Shown one piece after another: positions 6,118 through 11,015 of a stretch of 11,015 nt of DNA. The translations under genes and the position numbers were made by a program. The DNA comes from Mageeibacillus sp. UBA5734 (GTDB taxonomy: Bacteria > Bacillota > Clostridia > Saccharofermentanales > UBA5734): positions 2,631 through 13,645 of the forward strand of contig DIGA01000089.1 of NCBI GenBank assembly GCA_002419365.1, written 5' to 3'. Position 1 is the first letter of the stretch. The number at the start of each line of letters is the position of its first letter. Under the pieces are notes generated by a model. The model worked only from the letters and a program-made list of their open reading frames with translations, had not been told where the DNA came from and did not search any database.

Positions 6118-8442
6118 TCAGGGCGCTGGCGCCGTTTCTGCTGGCTGCGTGGCTTCAGGGGCAACTGTTTCACCAGGGACGACAGGCGCTTCAGGATTGG
6201 CCGGATCGATCGCTGGTGCACCGCCTGTATGGATCGGACAGGGCTGGGTGGGATTCAAGGCCATGCCAGGAACGAAATATTCGGTGTAAGGCGCTGGACA
6301 GGCTGCAGTGGCCAGCTGGCCTGATTCGGGACAGATGGTCATGGCCTGGACATTCTTCTGGGCCGGGAACGACCGTGTCGGCAAGTCCTGGTGCAGGGAC
6401 TGCATCATGGCCTGCCAGATCAGGATGGCATTGCTCCGGTCCTGCTGGGGAATGGTTGTTCCGCCGAGCTGATTGTCATAGCCATACCAGACAGCGGCTG
6501 TGTAGTAGGGCGTGAACCCGCAAAACCATTTGTCGCGGTTATCGTCGGTCGTACCAGTTTTGCCGGCTGCCAGGGAGTTGGTCGGGCCGCGCCCGGCTGC
6601 CGTGCCGCCCGGCTGGAAAACACCCTGCATCAGGTCAGTCATGACGAAAGCGGTCTCGGGCTTGTAGACCTGGGTGAATACCGGACGGTGCTCCAATAGA
6701 ACGTTGCCGTTGGCATCGAGCACCCGGGTATAGGCGTAAGGTTCGGTGTACAGCCCCTCATTGGCCAGTGTGGCATAGCCACCCGCCATTTCCAGGGCGG
6801 TCATGCCCTGGTTGAAAGCGCCAAGGGAAATCGCCACATAATTTTCCGTGCTGCGGTCAATGCCAACGGCAGCCAAGTATTTGAGCGATGTCTCGCCCTT
6901 GAGCATGTATTGCCAGATCTGGGCTGCGACAGTGTTGCAGGAGATCTTGATCGCTTCGCGCACCGTGAGGTTGCCGCGGTAGCCACTGTAGCTGTTCTTG
7001 GGGTAGAGCTTGCCCGGCTCATCCGGATTGAGGTAGACCGGGATGTCGGCAATGATCGACGCAGCTGTGATTTTACCGGTGTCTATGGCTGGACCATAGA
7101 CTGCCAGGGGCTTGATGCTCGAACCAGGCTGGCGCTGGGAGGAAACCGCACGATTGAGGATGAAATTTCCGGTTTTTTCACCATAGCCGCCTACGATGGC
7201 CTTGATCTGGCCGGGATTGGGATAGTTTTCGATCACAACGGTGCTGGCTTGGGGAGATTCGGGCAGCCGGTCCAGGATGGAGGGGTCCTGCATGAAAAGC
7301 GATTGTGTATTGAAGACTTTTTCTGCCTTGGCCTGGACAGAGCTGTCGACGGTGGTTTCGATGGTCAGGCCATGGTTGTAGACTGCAACTGAAGCGACCT
7401 CGCGGCTATAGCCTCGTTCTGATACTAGGTCGGCTATGACTTGTTCGATCACATAGTCGACAAAATAGGAATTAACTTGGTTGGAGGAAACGGCCATCGG
7501 CGTTTCACGGAAGACGAGCTCCTGGTTCAGGGCATCGTCATATTCTTCTGGTGTAATCCAGCCCAAGTCATGCATTTTGCCCAGGACAATGCGCATGCGC
7601 CGCAGGGCATTGCGGCGGCCTGTCTCAGTCAGCGGATTGTAGACGGCAGGCAAATTGGGAATACCGGCCAGGAATGCGCATTCGATCAGGGACAGGTCTT
7701 TCGCGTCTTTGTCAAAATAGGCCTTGGCAGCAGACTGGACACCGACGTAGCTATTGCCCATCGGGACCAGGTTGAGATAAAGCTCCATGATTTCGTCTTT
7801 GCTGCGCTGCTGCTCCAGCTGGATGGCGTTATACCATTCCTGGATCTTGCGCTGGGCCGAACGCTGGTCGGCTCCGGAAATCATCTTGACGGTCTGCTGC
7901 GTAATCGTTGAGCCACCGTGGGTAGCTGTGCCGCCATTGGCCAGGGCGCTGACAATCGCACTGCCGATGCGGCGAGGGTCGATACCGATGTGCTCATCGT
8001 AGCGCTCGTCTTCGATCGCCTTGAAGGCCTCATCGATGTATGTTTTCTTGATCGCGGAAAACGAGACATACTCCCGGTTGATGTTCTGGCTACCGGTCAG
8101 GATCGCAATATCATTGCCTTCGCTGTCCTTGATATGGGTTGTCTCGGTTGTATTGCTCAGCATGCCGGCAGAAATTGGCTCGGCCGTCGTAATGTAGCCG
8201 ACCAGCATGCCGCCGCCGATACCGGCCAGCAGGAATCCCATGATGATCAGGCTGATCAGTCCCAGTTCGATCACCCGGCCCAAGGCGACACCAAAGGTGC
8301 GGGGAATGCTCATCATGCCGCCGGCATGGGAAGGCTTGCCACGAACCCGCCGGAATAATTCCTGGCGGACTGGGTCATGGACAGGATGAGATGGATGGGC
8401 TGAGGAACGGGGACGGGTTTGGCTGTATTTGCGGCTAGGCAA
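6118..8442 (-). CDS. Class A penicillin-binding protein (PBP1A type)
   Basis: A bifunctional peptidoglycan synthase of 774 residues that polymerises lipid II and cross-links the stems. A basic cytoplasmic tail of about 55 residues precedes a membrane anchor at about 59-84. The GT51 glycosyltransferase domain has catalytic E144 in AIEDERYDEH and the GGSTITQQ motif at about 176-183. The transpeptidase has the SxxK motif S441-S-I-K444 (PGSSIKP), SCN at 501-503 and KTG at 628-630. The C-terminal tail is rich in Pro, Ala and Glu. No ATG fits the start: TTG codons occur at 8448 and 8442, and AGGAGG (minus strand, 8456-8451) is only 2 bases from the first but 8 from the second, so TTG 8442 is chosen. 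A later Met pair (about residue 43) lacks a good binding site. It lies 53 bases downstream of the M23 gene in the same operon. Confidence 0.94.
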   Translation of the reverse strand: MPSRKYSQTRPRSSAHPSHPVHDPVRQELFRRVRGKPSHAGGMMSIPRTFGVALGRVIELGLISLIIMGFLLAGIGGGMLVGYITTAEPISAGMLSNTTETTHIKDSEGNDIAILTGSQNINREYVSFSAIKKTYIDEAFKAIEDERYDEHIGIDPRRIGSAIVSALANGGTATHGGSTITQQTVKMISGADQRSAQRKIQEWYNAIQLEQQRSKDEIMELYLNLVPMGNSYVGVQSAAKAYFDKDAKDLSLIECAFLAGIPNLPAVYNPLTETGRRNALRRMRIVLGKMHDLGWITPEEYDDALNQELVFRETPMAVSSNQVNSYFVDYVIEQVIADLVSERGYSREVASVAVYNHGLTIETTVDSSVQAKAEKVFNTQSLFMQDPSILDRLPESPQASTVVIENYPNPGQIKAIVGGYGEKTGNFILNRAVSSQRQPGSSIKPLAVYGPAIDTGKITAASIIADIPVYLNPDEPGKLYPKNSYSGYRGNLTVREAIKISCNTVAAQIWQYMLKGETSLKYLAAVGIDRSTENYVAISLGAFNQGMTALEMAGGYATLANEGLYTEPYAYTRVLDANGNVLLEHRPVFTQVYKPETAFVMTDLMQGVFQPGGTAAGRGPTNSLAAGKTGTTDDNRDKWFCGFTPYYTAAVWYGYDNQLGGTTIPQQDRSNAILIWQAMMQSLHQDLPTRSFPAQKNVQAMTICPESGQLATAACPAPYTEYFVPGMALNPTQPCPIHTGGAPAIDPANPEAPVVPGETVAPEATQPAETAPAP

Positions 8443-8495
8443 GGGCAAGGCCTCCTAAAGTCAGCGGCAAACTGGATGCTGTGAATGAGACCAGA

Positions 8496-9434
8496 TCAGG
8501 ATTCCAGGATCATATTCTTGGGATTGAGCGGTTCGCCATAGAGGCGGACTTCAAAGTGGAGGTGCGAACCGGTCGAGGTTCCAGTATTGCCAACGGTCGC
8601 GATCTTGTCACCCTTCTCGACCACATCACCGACAGAGACATTGAGCTTTTTGCAATGCATGTACGTGGTCGTGAAACCATTGCCATGGTTGATGGTGACA
8701 TAATAGCCCTGGGTCCGGCCATAGGTCGCTTCGGTCACTTTGCCGGCGCCAGCCGCTTTGATGGTCGTACCGGAAGGATTGGACATGTCGACGGCAGGAT
8801 GGAAATGGTAGTACCGGTAAACGGGGTGATAACGGTAGCCATAACCGGAGAGGGAGCCAGGAACAGGCTTGAGGGTGGGCAAATGGGCGAGCCGGTCTGT
8901 CAAAAGACTCTCGTATTCCGTCAGGTCGATTTTTTCGGCGAGATCACTTTTTTTGAAAGCCAGAAGTTTCTTGTTGAGCTCGATCAGGTTTTTGGCTTCG
9001 GATGTGTAACTGGAAACAGAGGCACTGGAACGGGAGACCATTTTATCCGTCAGATTGGACATCAGGGCATTCAAAATCGAATCCTGCATGCCGTCAATTT
9101 CCTGCTGCTGTTCATCCAGGGCAATGGCCAGCTCGTCATTGCGATCCTTTTCCGTATCCAGTTCTTCTTTCAGGTTGATCTGCTCAACCGTCTGGATCCG
9201 GTCCTCGTCAGCAGCCCGGCTGATCTGCATCTGGGCCAGCCCGGCAGCTTCGCTGAGGGCATAAGCCTGGTCCAGATCCTTGTGTCCGGCCAGATAACCA
9301 GCCATCAGACCGATGATGACAAGAATGCTGGCTACGATTGGCCAGAAAATGGAGCGATGGGCGGCAATCCAGACCTGATGATGAGGAATCACACGAATCG
9401 TATGAAGTTTGTCGTCCGGATGGGTTTTCTTCAT
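8496..9434 (-). CDS. Membrane-anchored M23 family metallopeptidase with coiled coil
   Basis: A 312-residue murein endopeptidase-like protein. A cytoplasmic N-terminus of about 28 residues leads into a membrane helix (29-50), then a Glu/Asp/Lys/Gln-rich coiled-coil stretch (about 75-118, and again about 145-165) outside the membrane. The LytM/M23 domain spans about 190-308. The zinc ligands are visible as H212 and D216 (FHPAVDMS) and H293 (HLHFEV), with H260 (YMHC) and H291 as catalytic partners, so it should be active, unlike degenerate EnvC/NlpD-type activators. It probably trims cross-links so the class A PBP encoded next can insert new strands. AAAGG about 7 bases before ATG 9434 supports the start. 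It is first in the operon, behind a strong promoter. Confidence 0.94.
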   Translation of the reverse strand: MKKTHPDDKLHTIRVIPHHQVWIAAHRSIFWPIVASILVIIGLMAGYLAGHKDLDQAYALSEAAGLAQMQISRAADEDRIQTVEQINLKEELDTEKDRNDELAIALDEQQQEIDGMQDSILNALMSNLTDKMVSRSSASVSSYTSEAKNLIELNKKLLAFKKSDLAEKIDLTEYESLLTDRLAHLPTLKPVPGSLSGYGYRYHPVYRYYHFHPAVDMSNPSGTTIKAAGAGKVTEATYGRTQGYYVTINHGNGFTTTYMHCKKLNVSVGDVVEKGDKIATVGNTGTSTGSHLHFEVRLYGEPLNPKNMILES

Positions 9435-9460
9435 GCGGTTGCCTTTCGAAAATCGTGTGA

Positions 9461-9493
9461 AATAAGGGGTGATTTTGCAAATCGACCCTTATT
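9461..9493. promoter_or_regulatory. Imperfect inverted repeat over the M23 operon start site
   Basis: Arms AATAAGGGGTGATTT (9461-9475) and AAATCGACCCTTATT (9479-9493) are complementary at 13 of 15 positions around a 3-base centre. The repeat overlaps the -10 box and the expected start near 9484. A transcript would contain only part of the right arm, so a DNA operator is more likely than an RNA attenuator. Confidence 0.5.
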
Positions 9494-9519
9494 ATAGCCG
9501 GCTGAACGGTAAAACGCAA
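9491..9519 (-). promoter_or_regulatory. Promoter of the M23-PBP-ArsC-like operon
   Basis: On the minus strand TTGCGT (9519-9514), a 17-base spacer and a perfect TATAAT (9496-9491). The leader to the M23 ATG is about 50 bases. Confidence 0.75.
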
Positions 9520-9535
9520 CAAACATCATCTCATT

Positions 9536-9565
9536 TTGACCACGCTTGGCGAATGTTGCTCAAAT
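9536..9565 (+). promoter_or_regulatory. Possible promoter of the rRNA methyltransferase gene
   Basis: TTGACC (9536-9541), an 18-base spacer and TCAAAT (9560-9565). The -35 is good, but the -10 matches only four of six positions. It lies back to back with the M23 operon promoter and about 50 bases ahead of the gene. Confidence 0.35.
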
Positions 9566-9613
9566 TGCACAAAACGGCTGGGCGAATGGCCGGCAGGACA
9601 GTATGATGAAAGC

Positions 9614-11015
9614 ATGAATACAGCACTTGAACTCCAGATAACCGATCTTAACCAGCAAGGCCAGGGCCTGGGCCGCCTCGACGGCCGGGTCGTCTTTGTC
9701 GACGGGGCCATTCCAGGTGACAAGGTCCGGCTAAGTCAATTGGAAGACCGTGGATCTTATGCCATCGGCCAGCTTGAACAGATTCTGGAACCTTCCCCCG
9801 CGAGGATCTTGCCCTTCTGCCCCCTGGCTGACCGCTGTGGAGGCTGTGCTTTACAGCCGATGCGCTACGACGCTCAGCTCGCACACAAGCGGCAGCACGT
9901 CGTGCAGCTCCTGGCCCGGATCGGACAGGTCCCAGACGTCGAACACAAGGTCGCAGCCACGCTCGGCATGGATCATCCTTACCAATACCGCTGCAAAATC
10001 CAGTTCCCTGTCCGCGGGACAACTCAAGCCCCCCAAATTGGTTTTTTTGCCCGCCGCAGTCATGCCGTGGTCGACGGCGATACCTGTGAAGTAGGCCATC
10101 CAGTTGGCGATCTGGTGCGATCCTGTGTCCGTGCATATATCCAGCAAAACAAGGTTAAACCCTATGAAGAGGCTCGCCATCAGGGCAGCCTGCGCCATGT
10201 CGTGGTCCGGGTGGCCCGTCGCACCGGCCAGGTCCTTGTGGTTCTGGTCAGCCGGACGCCGCACTTGCCAGCTACAGCCGCACTCGCCCGCCAGCTGTCT
10301 GACACCCTGGCAAAACTGCCGCCGCAACCAGGTGATTTTTCTCCCGACCTTCCCGCAGACCGGTGTGTCTACACCTTGGGCAGTCTGGTCCTGAATCATC
10401 AGCCAGCCAAGACCAACGTGATCATGGGGCCTGGCCAGACGGTTCTGGCTGGGGGATCCTGGATCGAAGAAGAGCTGCTGGGCATGCGTTTCCAGATTTC
10501 ACCCCATTCCTTTTTCCAAGTCAATCCTGCCCAGGCAGAGGTGCTCTATAACCAGGCTGTCGCGCTGGCGCAGCTGGAACCGGACGATCTGGCCCTGGAT
10601 TTATACTGCGGCACAGGGACCATTGCCCTGGCCCTGGCCCAAAAAGCGGGCTCGGTCATAGGCGTGGAATCCGTCGCTCCGGCAATTGCGGATGCCAGAA
10701 TCAATGCCAGCAGGAATGGCTTTGCCAATGTCCGGTTTGAAGTTGCCCAGGCCGAAGACTGGTTGGGTGAATTCATCAAAGAATCACCTGTTTTGCCGAC
10801 CGTCGCCGTGATCGACCCGCCCCGGCGTGGCTGTGACCGGTCGTTGCTGGAAGCGTTGCGGCAAGTTCCTCTGAAACGGTTGGTCTATGTGTCTTGCAAC
10901 CCAGCGACCATGGCCCGGGATGTCCAGCTTTTGGCGCCTGACTATCAGGTCCGGCAAGTGGTGCCGGTTGATATGTTCCCATGGACGGACTCCATCGAAT
11001 GTGTCTGTCTGCTGG
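9614..11015 (+). CDS. rlmD: 23S rRNA (uracil-C5)-methyltransferase, RlmD/RlmCD type (3' end cut)
   Basis: 467 codons are present and the frame is still open at the window edge. The enzyme transfers methyl from SAM to C5 of uracil in 23S rRNA; Firmicutes members (RlmCD) can modify U747 and U1939. A TRAM domain occupies about residues 1-60 (LNQQGQGLGRLDGRVVFV). Four cysteines for a 4Fe-4S cluster are C69, C75, C78 and C158 (CPLADRCGGC, then DTCEVG). The SAM site is D329-LYCGTGT, followed by DPPRRGC, the nucleophile C428 (YVSCNPATMARD) and the base E462 (MFPWTDSIEC). Relatives end a few residues after this, so little is missing. ATG 9614 is the only usable start; it overlaps the stop of a four-codon frame (ATG 9603, TGA 9615) that has AGGA nearby, which suggests coupled translation. 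Confidence 0.94.
   Translation, partial: MNTALELQITDLNQQGQGLGRLDGRVVFVDGAIPGDKVRLSQLEDRGSYAIGQLEQILEPSPARILPFCPLADRCGGCALQPMRYDAQLAHKRQHVVQLLARIGQVPDVEHKVAATLGMDHPYQYRCKIQFPVRGTTQAPQIGFFARRSHAVVDGDTCEVGHPVGDLVRSCVRAYIQQNKVKPYEEARHQGSLRHVVVRVARRTGQVLVVLVSRTPHLPATAALARQLSDTLAKLPPQPGDFSPDLPADRCVYTLGSLVLNHQPAKTNVIMGPGQTVLAGGSWIEEELLGMRFQISPHSFFQVNPAQAEVLYNQAVALAQLEPDDLALDLYCGTGTIALALAQKAGSVIGVESVAPAIADARINASRNGFANVRFEVAQAEDWLGEFIKESPVLPTVAVIDPPRRGCDRSLLEALRQVPLKRLVYVSCNPATMARDVQLLAPDYQVRQVVPVDMFPWTDSIECVCLL

Noticed and set aside
8481..9497. Plus-strand open frame of 338 codons
   Set aside because: It is the complement of the M23 peptidase gene, which carries all metal-binding motifs, a membrane anchor, a promoter and a ribosome binding site. 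The plus-strand translation resembles no family.

Overview
The window looks like ordinary chromosome from a moderately GC-rich Bacillota bacterium, probably of the Clostridia. This is inferred from strong AGGAGG-type ribosome binding sites, a DinR/LexA-type palindrome ahead of a Y-family polymerase gene, a Nudix enzyme with the N-terminal helical domain common in Firmicutes, an ArsC/Spx-like protein and a class A penicillin-binding protein. No tRNA, rRNA, CRISPR array, insertion sequence or phage gene was seen, and no multi-gene system that looks new.

Left part (1-1720). A weak terminator-like hairpin opens the window. It is followed by an AT-rich stretch with zinc-knuckle-like fragments in different frames, possibly the relic of a small gene. 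Next comes a YjbQ-family gene on the plus strand. It converges on a minus-strand pair: a Nudix hydrolase followed by a small two-helix membrane protein.

Middle (1650-5713). The Nudix gene and dinB diverge from a shared intergenic region that holds a hairpin, a good promoter and a perfect 24-bp palindrome of LexA type at the expected dinB transcription start. Downstream, a near-consensus promoter drives rpiB-glgB: a RpiB-family sugar-phosphate isomerase with Asp where the usual catalytic Cys sits, then a glycogen branching enzyme of the eukaryote-like GH13_8 type. The link suggests pentose phosphate and glycogen metabolism share this transcript.

Right part (5685-11015). A minus-strand operon runs from a promoter near 9519 to a terminator at 5685-5713. 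It encodes an M23 metallopeptidase with a membrane anchor and coiled coil, a class A PBP, and an ArsC-like protein without any cysteine. This is a peptidoglycan synthesis and remodelling unit with an unexplained third member. A long imperfect inverted repeat covers its -10 box and likely start site. Divergent from it, an RlmD/RlmCD-type 23S rRNA uracil methyltransferase begins and runs off the right edge, missing only its last few residues.

The more interesting points are active-site substitutions in otherwise intact family members (RpiB-like, ArsC-like, YjbQ), two palindromic operator candidates placed on transcription starts, and the possible zinc-ribbon relic.
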